This document shows positions 28,623-37,676 of a DNA stretch of 64,000 nt, piece after piece. Position 1 is the first letter of the stretch. Every line of letters begins with the position of its first letter. Position numbers and translations under genes: made by a program. Location: the NCBI GenBank assembly GCA_024304985.1, contig JAMWZC010000001.1, forward strand, positions 717,292 to 781,291, in the 5' to 3' direction. Below the pieces are notes generated by a model. That model was given only the letters and a program-made list of their open reading frames with translations, searched no databases and was not told where the DNA came from. The DNA is from Paracoccaceae bacterium. Its GTDB lineage: Bacteria; Pseudomonadota; Alphaproteobacteria; Rhodobacterales; Rhodobacteraceae.

Positions 28623-29563
28623 GCCTGATCTCCGACGCCGCCGCCGCAGCCGTGCGCGCTTGGCTTGAGGGACAAAAGACCCTGAAGGGCGCGTCCGACA
28701 ACACGATCGAAGCCTATCGCCGCGACGTTCTGGATTTCGTGGGGTTCATGGCCGCGCATAGCGGGGCGCCGCAGGGTCTGGCGGCACTGGCGCGGATCAC
28801 GGTTTCGGACATGCGGGCCTGGATGGCCGCGACCCGCGCGGATGACGTGGGCGCACGGTCTCTGGCGCGCAAACTGTCGGCGGTCAAGACCTTCTATCGC
28901 TGGCTGGCCGAGCGTGAAGGCTTCGAGCCGACCGCCGTCCTGTCCACGCGCAGCCCCAAGTTCCAACGCAAACTGCCCCGGCCTTTGGCCGAGGATGCGG
29001 CCCGCGCCATGATCGACCGGGTCGAGTTGCAATCACGGCATGACTGGGTGGCCGCGCGCGACATGGCGGTGGTCACGGTGCTTTATGGCTGTGGCCTGCG
29101 GATTTCCGAGGCACTGTCCCTGACCGGGGCGGATCTGCCGCTGCCGCCGGTGCTGCGGATCATCGGCAAGGGCGACAAGGAACGTGTCGTCCCGGTGATC
29201 GGCGCCGCGCGCGATGCGGTCAACCGCTATGCCAGGCTGTGCCCATATCCGCTGGAGGCCGCAGAACCGCTCTTTCGCGGCACGCGGGGCGGCGCGCTGA
29301 ACCCGCGCGCGATCCAGAAGGTGATGGAACAGGCGCGGCTGCAACTGGGCCTGCCCGCCAGCGCCACACCCCATGCGATGCGGCACAGTTTCGCCACGCA
29401 TCTGTTGAATGCGGGCGGCGATCTGCGCGCGATACAGGAGTTGCTGGGCCATGCCTCGCTCTCGACCACGCAGGCCTATACGGCTGTCGATACGGCGCGG
29501 CTGATGCAGGTCTATGAGGCCAGCCATCCCCGCGCCACCACCAAAGCCGAGGGAGCCGCATGA
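28619..29563 (+). CDS. xerC: Tyrosine recombinase XerC
   Basis: Site-specific recombinase that with XerD resolves chromosome dimers at dif. The 314-residue protein has an N-terminal SAM-like core-binding domain (TIEAYRRDVLDFVGFM) and catalytic residues R-K-H-R-H-Y: Arg in YGCGLRISEALSL, Lys in GKGDKERVVPV, His and Arg in HAMRHSFATHLL, His in ELLGHASLSTTQAYT with the nucleophilic Tyr. It overlaps DUF484 and pcs by 4 nt each. It is a housekeeping Xer, not a phage integrase, judged by length, context and these motifs. Confidence 0.94.
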   Translation: MSLISDAAAAAVRAWLEGQKTLKGASDNTIEAYRRDVLDFVGFMAAHSGAPQGLAALARITVSDMRAWMAATRADDVGARSLARKLSAVKTFYRWLAEREGFEPTAVLSTRSPKFQRKLPRPLAEDAARAMIDRVELQSRHDWVAARDMAVVTVLYGCGLRISEALSLTGADLPLPPVLRIIGKGDKERVVPVIGAARDAVNRYARLCPYPLEAAEPLFRGTRGGALNPRAIQKVMEQARLQLGLPASATPHAMRHSFATHLLNAGGDLRAIQELLGHASLSTTQAYTAVDTARLMQVYEASHPRATTKAEGAA

Positions 29564-30258
29564 CACCGCAGATCAAGGCGCTGGCCGTTCACCTGTTCAC
29601 CGCCACGGGCGCGGTCTTTGCCATGCTGGCGATGCTGGCGGCGGTCGATGGCAAGTGGGACCTGATGTTCCTCTGGCTGGTCGTGGCCTTTGCCGTGGAC
29701 GGGATCGACGGGCCATTGGCGCGCAAATACGAGGTCAAGAAATATGCAGGCGAGTTCGACGGCGTCTTGCTGGACCTGATCATCGATTATCTGACCTATG
29801 TCTTCATCCCCGCCTTCGCGCTGTTCAAGTCCGACCTGCTGCCCGGCTGGACAGGTTGGTTCGCCATCATCGTGATCACCTTCGCCAGCGCGATGTATTT
29901 CGCCGATACGCGGATGAAAACAAAAGACAATTCCTTTTCGGGCTTTCCGGGCTGCTGGAACATGCTGGTGCTGGTGCTGTTTGCGCTGTCGCCCAGTTTC
30001 TGGGTGATCCTCGTCCTTGTCTCGGCGCTGGCGGTGGCGATGTTCTTTCCGCTCAAGTTCATCCACCCGGTGCGCACGGAACGCTGGCGGATGCTGTCGC
30101 TGCCCATGGCGCTGGCCTGGACCTTTTTCGCGGGCTGGGCCGCCTGGGTGGATTTCCACCCGGAAAGCTGGGCACATTGGGGGCTGGTGGTGACCTCGGT
30201 CTATCTGCTGCTGGTGGGGATCGTGCAGCAGATCATCCCCTCGCGCGACACCGCCTGA
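29560..30258 (+). CDS. pcs: Phosphatidylcholine synthase Pcs
   Basis: CDP-alcohol phosphatidyltransferase that joins CDP-diacylglycerol and choline to make phosphatidylcholine in the inner membrane. The 232-residue protein has several membrane helices and the CDP-OH-P signature spanning DGIDGPLARKYEVKKYAGEF and DGVLLDLIIDYLTY, in the version typical of bacterial Pcs. Its start overlaps the xerC stop by 4 nt, an odd functional pairing that probably reflects shared transcription only. Confidence 0.9.
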   Translation: MTPQIKALAVHLFTATGAVFAMLAMLAAVDGKWDLMFLWLVVAFAVDGIDGPLARKYEVKKYAGEFDGVLLDLIIDYLTYVFIPAFALFKSDLLPGWTGWFAIIVITFASAMYFADTRMKTKDNSFSGFPGCWNMLVLVLFALSPSFWVILVLVSALAVAMFFPLKFIHPVRTERWRMLSLPMALAWTFFAGWAAWVDFHPESWAHWGLVVTSVYLLLVGIVQQIIPSRDTA

Positions 30259-30270
30259 GCCTGAAAAAAA

Positions 30271-30297
30271 GGGCGATGCCTGCGCACCGCCCCTTGT
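30271..30297 (+). terminator. Weak hairpin after pcs
   Basis: GGGCG (30271-30275) can pair with CGCCC (30288-30292) around a 12-nt loop, followed by CTTGTTTC. It lies between the convergent pcs and ileS genes and could end transcription, but the stem is short. Confidence 0.35.
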
Positions 30298-30318
30298 TTC
30301 TTCTTGCTTCAAATATCC
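30298..30318 (+). repeat. Dispersed 21-bp intergenic motif, copy 2
   Basis: TTCTTCTTGC-TTC-AAATATCC, between convergent pcs and ileS, directly after the weak hairpin. Confidence 0.7.
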
Positions 30319-30350
30319 ATGTCCCGCCCGCGACGCAGGCGCGACGCAGA

Positions 30351-33287
30351 TCAGGCCAGCGCCTCGTCACAGCGTGCGCAGACACCCGCGTGGCCATGGC
30401 TGCCCACATCGGGCAGGATCTTCCAGCAGCGCTCGCATTTGTCGCCATCAGCCTCGCGGAAGATCACGGCCACGCCGGGCACATCCGGCAACTGGAAGGC
30501 TTCGGCCGGAGCCTCGGCCCCGCTCAGCCCGATGGCGGATGTGATGCAGACATCCTCAAAGGCGACCGAACCAAGGATCTCGAGCAGTTCGGGATCGCGG
30601 ACATGCACCATGGGCGCGGCCTCGAGGCTGGCGCCGATCACCTTGGCGGTGCGCTGCACTTCCAGTGCCGCCGTCACCACGCGGCGTGCGGCGCGCACGC
30701 GGGCCCATTTGGCGGCCAGCGCCTCGTCCAGCCATTCCACCGGCGTTGCGGGGATATCCTGAAGATGGACCGAGCTGTCCTCGCCGGGAAAGCGTTCCAG
30801 CCAGACTTCTTCCATCGTGAAGACCAGAACCGGGGCCAGCCATGTGGTCAGGCGGTGGAACAGGATATCCAGCACCGTGCGCGCGGCACGGCGGCGGGGC
30901 GTATCGCCATCGCAATAAAGCGCATCCTTGCGGATGTCGAAGTAGAAGGCCGACAGGTCCACGGTCGCGAAGTTGAACACGGCCTGGAACACGCCCTGGA
31001 AATCATAGGCGGCATAGCCGCTGCGCACGCGCGCATCCAGTTCGGCCAGACGGTGCAGCACCCAGCGTTCCAGTTCCGGCATCTCGGCGGGATCGACGCG
31101 GTCGCTTTCCGTGAAATCAGCCAGCGATCCCAGCAGGAAGCGCATCGTGTTGCGCAGGCGGCGATAGCCATCCGCGGTGCCTTTCAGGATTTCCGGCCCG
31201 ATCCGCAAATCGGCGGTGTAATCCGACTGCGCCACCCACAACCGCAGGATATCCGCACCATATTGCTTGACCACCTGTTCCGGGGCCACGGTATTGCCAA
31301 GCGATTTGGACATCTTGTTGCCCTTCTCGTCCAGCGTGAACCCGTGGGTCAGCACACCGCGATAGGGCGCCCGCCCCCGCGTGCCGCAGGCTTGCAGCAT
31401 CGAAGAGTGGAACCAGCCGCGATGCTGGTCGGTGCCTTCCAGATAAAGATCGGCCAGACCATCCTCGGACCCGTCGGCGCGGTCGCGCAGCACGAAGGCA
31501 TGGGTGGAGCCTGAATCGAACCACACATCCAGAATGTCATCGACCTTGGTCCAGTCATCCGGGTTCACGATCCCGGACAGGAAGCGTTCCTTGGCACCGT
31601 CCTTGTACCAGGCGTCTGCGCCTTCCGCCTCGAAGGCGGCCAGGATGCGCTCGTTCACATCGGTGTTGCGCAGCAGGAAATCGGGATCGGTCGGCAGCGC
31701 GCCCCGTTTGGTAAAGCAGGTCAGCGGCACGCCCCAGGCGCGCTGGCGCGACAGCACCCAGTCGGGCCGTGCCTCGATCATCGAATACAGACGGTTGCGC
31801 CCGGTGGGCGGCGTCCATGTCACCAGTTGATCGATCGAGGTCAGTGCGCGTTCCCGGATCGTGCTGCCATACTCGTCCTGCCCGTCGCCCACGGGCTTGT
31901 CGATGGCGGCGAACCATTGCGGCGTATTGCGGAAGATCACCGGCGCTTTCGAGCGCCAGGAATGCGGATAGCTGTGCTTGAGCTGCCCGCGCGCGATGAT
32001 CGCCTTGGCCTCGACCAGCTTGTCGATCACGGCGGTGTTCGCCTTGCCTTCCTTGCCCTTGTGGTCCAGCACCTTAAGGCCCGCAAAAAAGGGCACATGG
32101 GACAGGAATTCGGATTCCTCGCCCACGTTATGGGTCATCCGGTCCAGCCAGTTGCGCTTGACGAAGCAATCAAAGTCATCGGCACCGTGGCTGGGCGCGG
32201 TATGCACGAAACCCGTGCCCGCATCATCCGTCACGTGATCGCCGTCGATCATTGGCACGTCGTAATCCCAGAAACCATTGGCCCCGTCGATCCCGTGGAA
32301 GGGATGATCGCAGACCATGCCGTCGAATTCCTCGGCACCGACCGTGCGGATGCGCGTGAAGGCCGTCACACGCGCCTTGGTCAGGCATTCTTCGGCCAGC
32401 GCATCGGCGAAAAGATAAAGATCGCCGATACTTGTCCAGCTTTCCTCTTGCGTGCCGTCGACGTGATAGAGGCCGTAGGTCAGCTTGGGGTTATAGGCGA
32501 TAGCCTTGTTGGAGGGGATCGTCCAGGGCGTTGTCGTCCAGATCACGACCCGCGCGTTGCGCAGGTCCGAGGCATCCTGCGCCCCGGTGCCTGCCGTCGT
32601 GCGGATACGGAACGGCACCCAGATCGTATGGGATTTATGCTCGTGATACTCGATCTCGGCCTCGGCCAGGGCTGTTTTCTCGACCGGCGACCACATCACG
32701 GGTTTCGATCCCTGATAGAGCGTGCCCGTCATCAGGAATTTCTGGAACTCGGCCGCGATCACGGCTTCGGCGTGGAAGTCCATGGTCAGATAGGGCTTGT
32801 CCCATGTGCCGGTGATGCCCAGACGCTTGAACTCCTCGCGCTGGATATCGACCCAGCCTTCGGCGAACTTGCGGCATTCCTGCCGGAAATCGACGACGGG
32901 CACGTCATCCTTGTCCAGACCCTTGGCGCGATACTGTTCCTCGATCTTCCACTCGATGGGCAGGCCGTGGCAATCCCAGCCGGGGATATAGCGCGCGTCG
33001 CGGCCCATCATCTGCTGGCTGCGCACCACCATATCCTTGAGGATCTTGTTCAGCGCATGCCCGATATGCAGGTGCCCGTTCGCATAGGGCGGGCCATCAT
33101 GCAGGGTAAAGGGTTGGCGCGTCGAGGTTTTCGCCTTGTCGCGCAGGCGGTCATAGACGCCGATCTTTTCCCACCGCGCCAGCCAGTCGGGCTCGCGCTG
33201 GGGCAGGCCCGCTCGCATCGGAAACTCGGTCCGGGGCAGGTTCAGCGTGTCTTTGTAATCGTGAACTTCGGTTGTGTCGGCGCTCAT
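30351..33287 (-). CDS. ileS: Isoleucine-tRNA ligase
   Basis: Class I aminoacyl-tRNA synthetase charging tRNA-Ile. From the ATG at 33287 the protein is 978 residues. The HIGH motif occurs in NGHLHIGHALNKIL (about residue 75), the large CP1 editing insert follows, then KMSKS in GNKMSKSLGNTV, and a C-terminal zinc-type finger with cysteines (DKCERCWK and GVCARCDEAL). A longer frame to 33422 was rejected as upstream sequence. tilS elsewhere in the window acts on a tRNA that this enzyme charges. Confidence 0.97.
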   Translation of the reverse strand: MSADTTEVHDYKDTLNLPRTEFPMRAGLPQREPDWLARWEKIGVYDRLRDKAKTSTRQPFTLHDGPPYANGHLHIGHALNKILKDMVVRSQQMMGRDARYIPGWDCHGLPIEWKIEEQYRAKGLDKDDVPVVDFRQECRKFAEGWVDIQREEFKRLGITGTWDKPYLTMDFHAEAVIAAEFQKFLMTGTLYQGSKPVMWSPVEKTALAEAEIEYHEHKSHTIWVPFRIRTTAGTGAQDASDLRNARVVIWTTTPWTIPSNKAIAYNPKLTYGLYHVDGTQEESWTSIGDLYLFADALAEECLTKARVTAFTRIRTVGAEEFDGMVCDHPFHGIDGANGFWDYDVPMIDGDHVTDDAGTGFVHTAPSHGADDFDCFVKRNWLDRMTHNVGEESEFLSHVPFFAGLKVLDHKGKEGKANTAVIDKLVEAKAIIARGQLKHSYPHSWRSKAPVIFRNTPQWFAAIDKPVGDGQDEYGSTIRERALTSIDQLVTWTPPTGRNRLYSMIEARPDWVLSRQRAWGVPLTCFTKRGALPTDPDFLLRNTDVNERILAAFEAEGADAWYKDGAKERFLSGIVNPDDWTKVDDILDVWFDSGSTHAFVLRDRADGSEDGLADLYLEGTDQHRGWFHSSMLQACGTRGRAPYRGVLTHGFTLDEKGNKMSKSLGNTVAPEQVVKQYGADILRLWVAQSDYTADLRIGPEILKGTADGYRRLRNTMRFLLGSLADFTESDRVDPAEMPELERWVLHRLAELDARVRSGYAAYDFQGVFQAVFNFATVDLSAFYFDIRKDALYCDGDTPRRRAARTVLDILFHRLTTWLAPVLVFTMEEVWLERFPGEDSSVHLQDIPATPVEWLDEALAAKWARVRAARRVVTAALEVQRTAKVIGASLEAAPMVHVRDPELLEILGSVAFEDVCITSAIGLSGAEAPAEAFQLPDVPGVAVIFREADGDKCERCWKILPDVGSHGHAGVCARCDEALA

Positions 33288-33676
33288 ATCAGGCGTCCTT
33301 CGGTCAGCGAATGGGCGGTAAGGATGGGGGCGGCGCGGCACTCCATGCGCCTTGTCCCGGCGGCCTGATGATCCATCGGCTGGATCAGGACGCCGGGCCG
33401 GTAATTCGCCGAATTGTCGCAAATTCCTTGTGCATGGGCGCGTTATAGGCCGATGCGCACCAAGCGTCCAGAGGCGGGATCATCTGGCGGCCGGGGGGGC
33501 TACTTGCCCTCTCAGTGTCCCATTTGCGGGGAAACGGGGCCAATTCAGCAGGATTCAGCCAGTCCTGCACCCGAATTTCAGCAATCAGATGCCGAAAAGA
33601 GCCGATCCGGACCGAATTGGTGAAATCCAAAGGCACCGGGCGTAGAATTATTCCATACCAAACGAAGGAGGATGAG
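33288..33676. other. Divergent intergenic region, ileS / small membrane protein
   Basis: 389 bp with no gene that I can support. It must contain the promoters for ileS (leftward) and for the gene at 33677 (rightward). A perfect 7-bp inverted repeat, TGATCCA-N5-TGGATCA, lies at 33369-33387, about 82 bp upstream of ileS. A smaller one, AATTC-GCC-GAATT, lies at 33403-33415. No T-box or other known leader was recognised. Confidence 0.6.
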
Positions 33677-33919
33677 ATGACTTATAGAGAAGATCATTAC
33701 ACGCCCACCGGAACCAACACCCATCCGGTTGGGGCCCATGCGCCCACAGGCGGCTCGGCCTGGGGTCTGGCGGTCGTTCTGGTTGTCCTGCTTGGCCTGC
33801 TGGGCCTTGCGATGATGGTCGGCCCGGCGGACCAGCGCGGTGAGGACGGCGCAACCGCCCCCGCGACCGCCCCGATGACCGAGGAGACGGCCCCCGCGAC
33901 TCCCGCGCCGCAAGAGTAA
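33677..33919 (+). CDS. Small membrane protein with Thr/Ala/Pro-rich tail
   Basis: An 80-residue protein with an N-terminal hydrophilic segment, one membrane helix (GLAVVLVVLLGLLGLAMMV, about 29-47) and a low-complexity tail (ATAPATAPMTEETAPATPAPQE). A very strong Shine-Dalgarno AAGGAGG lies 5 nt before the ATG. Such short proteins are common in Rhodobacteraceae but have no known role. It stands alone and is followed by a hairpin region. Confidence 0.72.
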   Translation: MTYREDHYTPTGTNTHPVGAHAPTGGSAWGLAVVLVVLLGLLGLAMMVGPADQRGEDGATAPATAPMTEETAPATPAPQE

Positions 33920-33933
33920 CCGATCGCCTGTTT

Positions 33934-33988
33934 GACCTAACCGCATAGGTCGCCCCGACGGGTTATCTGACCTGCCGGGGCGGTTTCT
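33934..33988 (+). terminator. Hairpins after the small membrane protein gene
   Basis: GACCTA-N6-TAGGTC (33934-33951) is followed by CGCCCCG (33951-33957) pairing with CGGGGCG (33976-33982), then GTTTCTC. The second hairpin looks like a terminator with a weak T-tract. Confidence 0.4.
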
Positions 33989-34096
33989 CGTGATCTGTGC
34001 CACGCGGCAAGCGGGCGCAGACATGTGACAGCCCTGCACTTGCACCGCCGGAGCACAGGGTGCAGGGTCCGGGGGTTCCGCCTGTGAAAGCCCCTG

Positions 34097-34504
34097 ATGA
34101 CCAGCCTGCCCCCACGATTCACCATCACCCGCCCGCAGATCGAAGGCGTGGTCGCCGAGTTCTATGACCTGATCCGGCGACACCCCGGTCTGGGTCCGGT
34201 CTTTGCGGCCCATGTGACAGACTGGCCCGCGCATGAGGCCAAGATCGTGCGCTTCTGGGCCAATGCGATCCTCTTCGAACGCGACTACGACGGCAACCCG
34301 CAGCGGGTGCATGTGCAGGCCGGCGACGTGCGCGCGGGTCAGTTCGAGGTCTGGCTGGCCCTGTTCGACGGGGTGCTGCGCCGGCAGTTGCCGCCCGACA
34401 CAGCCGCCGCATGGTCGGCGCTGGCCCATCGGATCGGGCGGGGCTTGCGGATGGGCGTGGCCGACCGCGATATCGCGCCGGGTGGCCCGCCACGGTTGGT
34501 GTGA
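34097..34504 (+). CDS. Group III truncated haemoglobin
   Basis: A 135-residue heme protein of the truncated globin family, group III. The proximal histidine is His72 in GNPQRVHVQ; distal-pocket candidates are Tyr23 in EFYDLIRRHP and Trp86 in FEVWLALF. FWANAILFERDYDGNP matches the group III E-F region (FWSSVMLGxxxYxGNP in relatives). Members bind O2, NO or peroxide; the exact role varies. It is a single gene facing the YcjF gene. Confidence 0.9.
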   Translation: MTSLPPRFTITRPQIEGVVAEFYDLIRRHPGLGPVFAAHVTDWPAHEAKIVRFWANAILFERDYDGNPQRVHVQAGDVRAGQFEVWLALFDGVLRRQLPPDTAAAWSALAHRIGRGLRMGVADRDIAPGGPPRLV

Positions 34505-34555
34505 TCCCTGAAAGACCCGGTGTAGCGCTTGTCCCTGATCGTCAGAAACGGGACG

Positions 34556-34572
34556 TTATCCACATATCCACA
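34556..34572. promoter_or_regulatory. DnaA-box-like pair in a convergent gap
   Basis: TTATCCACA (34556-34564) is an exact DnaA box and is followed by an overlapping ATATCCACA (34564-34572), one mismatch away. The pair lies in the 86-bp gap between the globin gene and the YcjF gene, which face each other, so it is not an obvious promoter site. Confidence 0.4.
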
Positions 34573-34590
34573 GCGCGACATAGTGAATAC

Positions 34591-35631
34591 TCAATCTTTG
34601 GCAGAGTTCTCGCCACCCTGTCCGAAAAGCCCCGTCAGCGCCCGCCGCACCAGTGCCGTCACCGAGGGGCGGTGCAATCCGATATAGGGAAGCGGGCGAC
34701 AGACCTCCATCGCGGCGATGCCGACACGGGCTGTCAGGGCACCGTTGACCACCCCCTCGCCGAAGCGGCGCGAGAGTTTCGACAAAAGCCCCCCACCCGC
34801 CAGCGACCCGATCATGTCATCCCCGATGGCGACTGCCCCTGTCGCCACCAGATGCGTCAGCACCGCGCGGGTCAGCCGCCAACTGCCCAGCGTGCCGGAC
34901 CGACCGCCATAGATCTCGGCAATCCGCCGGATCATGCGCAGGTTGGATGTCATCGCCGCAACCACATCGGCCAGCGCGATGGGCACCAGCGCCGTGACCG
35001 TAGCCACCTGCCGCGCCGCCGCTTCGACTTCCAGCCGTGCTGCGGCATCCAGCGGGGCCATCAATTCTGTCTCGGCCAGTCCCAACAGGCTTGAGGCGTC
35101 GAATTGCTCGGGCGCGCGCTCTGCCAGACGGGCGCGCCCCCAGTCCAGCGCCGCGCGCCCGTTGTAGAGCGCTTCCAGCCGCGCCACCACGTCACGCGCC
35201 GCCTTGAGATCCTCTTCGGCCAGCGCGATGCGGGCCGCATGGTTCAGCTTGTCGATCCGGCCAAGGCGGGCGAAGGCCGCCGCCTCGCGAAAGGCGATGG
35301 CCAGCAGCACCAGCAGCAGCGCCGCCGTGACCACCGTGACCGCATAGCCCAGCACCGGCGCGCGGGTGATCAGATCGGTCACGAAATCATAGGCCGCGAC
35401 CGAGATCACGGCCCCCAGCAGCGTGAGCGCCAGCCCCCAGAACCAGCGCGCCAGCCGCGACGGTGGGCGTGCCGCCAGTTGCGCCATGCGCTGCATCGCG
35501 CGGCCTTGCGGCAGATCGGCGGCCCCGTCGGCATCAGGCACCGGCGGTGCCAGGTCCGGACCTGCGGCGGGCCGATCCTCCAGTTCGATCAGCACAGGGC
35601 CGCGTTTGCCCGCAGTGGGGTGATCGCTCAT
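34591..35631 (-). CDS. ycjF: YcjF-family (TIGR01620) inner-membrane protein
   Basis: A 346-residue membrane protein with a Pro/Asp-rich cytoplasmic leader, two membrane helices near residues 65-85 and 98-115, and a C-terminal hydrophobic DUF697-like region (TLGSWRLTRAVLTHLVATGAVAIGDDMIGS). It is the usual partner of the YcjX ATPase and here is the third gene of a YcjX-GNAT-YcjF operon, overlapping the GNAT gene by 4 nt. The pair is linked to envelope stress in E. coli; molecular role unknown. Confidence 0.86.
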   Translation of the reverse strand: MSDHPTAGKRGPVLIELEDRPAAGPDLAPPVPDADGAADLPQGRAMQRMAQLAARPPSRLARWFWGLALTLLGAVISVAAYDFVTDLITRAPVLGYAVTVVTAALLLVLLAIAFREAAAFARLGRIDKLNHAARIALAEEDLKAARDVVARLEALYNGRAALDWGRARLAERAPEQFDASSLLGLAETELMAPLDAAARLEVEAAARQVATVTALVPIALADVVAAMTSNLRMIRRIAEIYGGRSGTLGSWRLTRAVLTHLVATGAVAIGDDMIGSLAGGGLLSKLSRRFGEGVVNGALTARVGIAAMEVCRPLPYIGLHRPSVTALVRRALTGLFGQGGENSAKD

Positions 35632-36086
35632 GCCATGTCCCTTTCCCAGATCAGCCGGATATCCGGCAGGCCCTCGTCATTGACAGACCCCTCCCCGCAG
35701 CCGTCGCCCCGCCCGGCCTCGCGAAACCCGGCACGCGCATAAAAGCGCTGCGCGCCCGCATTGGCCTGAAAGGTGTTCAACTCCAGCCGCGTCTCTCGTG
35801 ATTTGGCATGGTCCAGCAAGGCCTGCCCGACACCCTGCCTCCGCTGCTCCTGCGCCACGTAAAGCGCATGGATGAAGCCCGCATCCAGCGCCATGAAACC
35901 GGCGATGCCCCGGCCCGGCCCCGCAGGTTCCGCCACGCGCACCCAGCCGCGATCCACCATCAGTCCGGCAAAGGCCAATTCCTCGGCGCGCGTATAAAGA
36001 CGCGGCATCCAATCGGTCGTGTCGATGAATTGCGACAGGATCGCCGCCACAGCCCCCGCATCAGTGGGTTGTGCGGGCCGGATCAC
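35628..36086 (-). CDS. GNAT-family N-acetyltransferase
   Basis: A 152-residue GCN5-related acetyltransferase. The acetyl-CoA pyrophosphate loop is RRQGVGQALLDHAK (about 93-106), with the family N- and C-terminal patterns [16 protein letters not shown] and ARAGFREAGRG. The acceptor is unknown. It sits between ycjX and ycjF with 4-nt overlaps on both sides, which is unusual for that pair and suggests a linked role. Confidence 0.85.
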   Translation of the reverse strand: MIRPAQPTDAGAVAAILSQFIDTTDWMPRLYTRAEELAFAGLMVDRGWVRVAEPAGPGRGIAGFMALDAGFIHALYVAQEQRRQGVGQALLDHAKSRETRLELNTFQANAGAQRFYARAGFREAGRGDGCGEGSVNDEGLPDIRLIWERDMA

Positions 36087-37498
36087 AGCCGGTCCCCGAT
36101 CAAGAATTGCGCCGCGCGGTCCAGCCTTATGTGCGGCGGCCCTTCTCCGGGGCGCAGGCGCAGGGGGGCGGCGGCGAAATTCATCACCTTGTAGTCCTCA
36201 TCAAGCCAGCTTTGCGCCCCGGCGCGGGCCGGCCCCAGCAGGCGGTTCGGGTCCTCGGGCAGATCGCCGGGATAGAAAGCCGCCTGTTTCCCCGTCTCCA
36301 GCAGCGTGCCGCGCACGCAGTCCAGGGGCTTGCCCGCGTGGGTGATCGTCTCTTCCACCGTGGCGCGCAGGGCGGCGATGGACATGGCGGCGGTCTGGGC
36401 CCCTGCGAAATCGGCGCGCGACCGGGCCTCGCGCGTGAGGGCCTGCATGATCGCGGTCAGGCGCGGGTGCTGGCTGTGGTGCAGATGATCAGCCTTGGTG
36501 GCGGCGAACAGGATACGCTCCACCCGTTTGCCGCGCAAAAGGCGGCTCAGAAAGGCGTTGCCGCCGGGGCGGAACGCCCCCAGCGTCTCGGCCATGGCTT
36601 GGCGCATGTCCTCGACCGCTGCGGGGCCTTTGTGGATCGCGCCCAAGGCATCGACCAGCACGACCTGACGGTCGATGCGCGAGAAATGATCGCGGAAGAA
36701 GGGTTTGACGACCTGCGCCTTATACGCCTCGAACCGGCGGGCCATCTCGCGGCGCAGGGATTTGCGCGGCCCCTCCCCCTCACCCGGCAAGGGCGCGAAG
36801 GTCAGCACGGGCGAGCCTGCCAGATCGCCCGGCAGAATGAACCGCCCCGGCGTGCAGTCGTAATATCCCGCCGCCCTTGCTGCGTTCAGATAGCCGGTGA
36901 AGCGGCGCGCCAGATCCTGCGCCAGTGGCTCGTCATGCGGGCTGGCCGGATCGACAGCGCAGACACGGGCCATGAATTCCGCCGCCTCGCTCCGCGCCGC
37001 GATCCGCGCCATGACCTCGCGCGACCACTGGTCATAGGTCTTGTCCATCAACCCCAGATCCAGCAGCCATTCGCCCGGATAATCCACGATATCCAGATGC
37101 AGGGTGCGCGGCCCGGACAGGCCCGACAAGAGCCCCGTCGGACGCACCCGCAGCGACAGGCGCAGTTCCGACACCGCCCGCGTGCTGTCGGGCCAATGCG
37201 GTTGCGCCGCCGTCAATGCCGCCAGATGCGTCTCGTAATCAAAGCGCGGCAGCGTGTCATCGGGTTGCGGCTGCAGATAGGCGGCCTCGATCCGGCCCTC
37301 GGCCTGCGCGGCCAGTGCGCCCATCCGGGCCCGGTCGATCAGGTTGGCCACCAGCGAGGTGATGAACACTGTCTTGCCCGAGCGCGCGAGGCCGGTGACG
37401 CCCAAGCGGATCACCGGCTCCATGAATGCACCGGACAGCGTATCGCCCAGTGCCTCGACGCGCCGCGTGATCCCGTCTGCCAGATCGGTGATGCCCAA
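36083..37498 (-). CDS. ycjX: YcjX-family (DUF463) P-loop ATPase
   Basis: A 471-residue P-loop protein related to dynamin-like GTPases. Walker A is [17 protein letters not shown] (about 37-53), and a G-domain-like DxxG segment lies in [17 protein letters not shown] start at TTG 37498, with AGGG 7-8 nt upstream, gives the N-terminus [16 protein letters not shown] that I expect for the family; an upstream TTG at 37528 is possible. First gene of the YcjX-GNAT-YcjF operon. Confidence 0.88.
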   Translation of the reverse strand: MGITDLADGITRRVEALGDTLSGAFMEPVIRLGVTGLARSGKTVFITSLVANLIDRARMGALAAQAEGRIEAAYLQPQPDDTLPRFDYETHLAALTAAQPHWPDSTRAVSELRLSLRVRPTGLLSGLSGPRTLHLDIVDYPGEWLLDLGLMDKTYDQWSREVMARIAARSEAAEFMARVCAVDPASPHDEPLAQDLARRFTGYLNAARAAGYYDCTPGRFILPGDLAGSPVLTFAPLPGEGEGPRKSLRREMARRFEAYKAQVVKPFFRDHFSRIDRQVVLVDALGAIHKGPAAVEDMRQAMAETLGAFRPGGNAFLSRLLRGKRVERILFAATKADHLHHSQHPRLTAIMQALTREARSRADFAGAQTAAMSIAALRATVEETITHAGKPLDCVRGTLLETGKQAAFYPGDLPEDPNRLLGPARAGAQSWLDEDYKVMNFAAAPLRLRPGEGPPHIRLDRAAQFLIGDRL

Positions 37499-37572
37499 GT
37501 CTCTGCCCTGCCTTCCGTTCTTCCCCAAGATAGGCGCGCGTCCCCCGGATCACCAGAGCCTTGCGCCTGCGT

Positions 37573-37593
37573 TTCTTCTTGCCGGAAATATCC
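37573..37593 (+). repeat. Dispersed 21-bp intergenic motif, copy 3
   Basis: TTCTTCTTGC-CGG-AAATATCC, in the divergent gap between ycjX and truA; the only copy in a divergent setting. Confidence 0.7.
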
Positions 37594-37676
37594 CCGCGCG
37601 GAGCGCATCCGCCCCCTCGGCACGCACCGCGCCGGATGGATTGAGCCGGACGACGAAACCCTCTATGAGCCTTGCC

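Noticed and set aside
28619..29563. Phage integrase
   Set aside because: The protein is a housekeeping XerC with DUF484 in front; no phage genes or att duplication are present.
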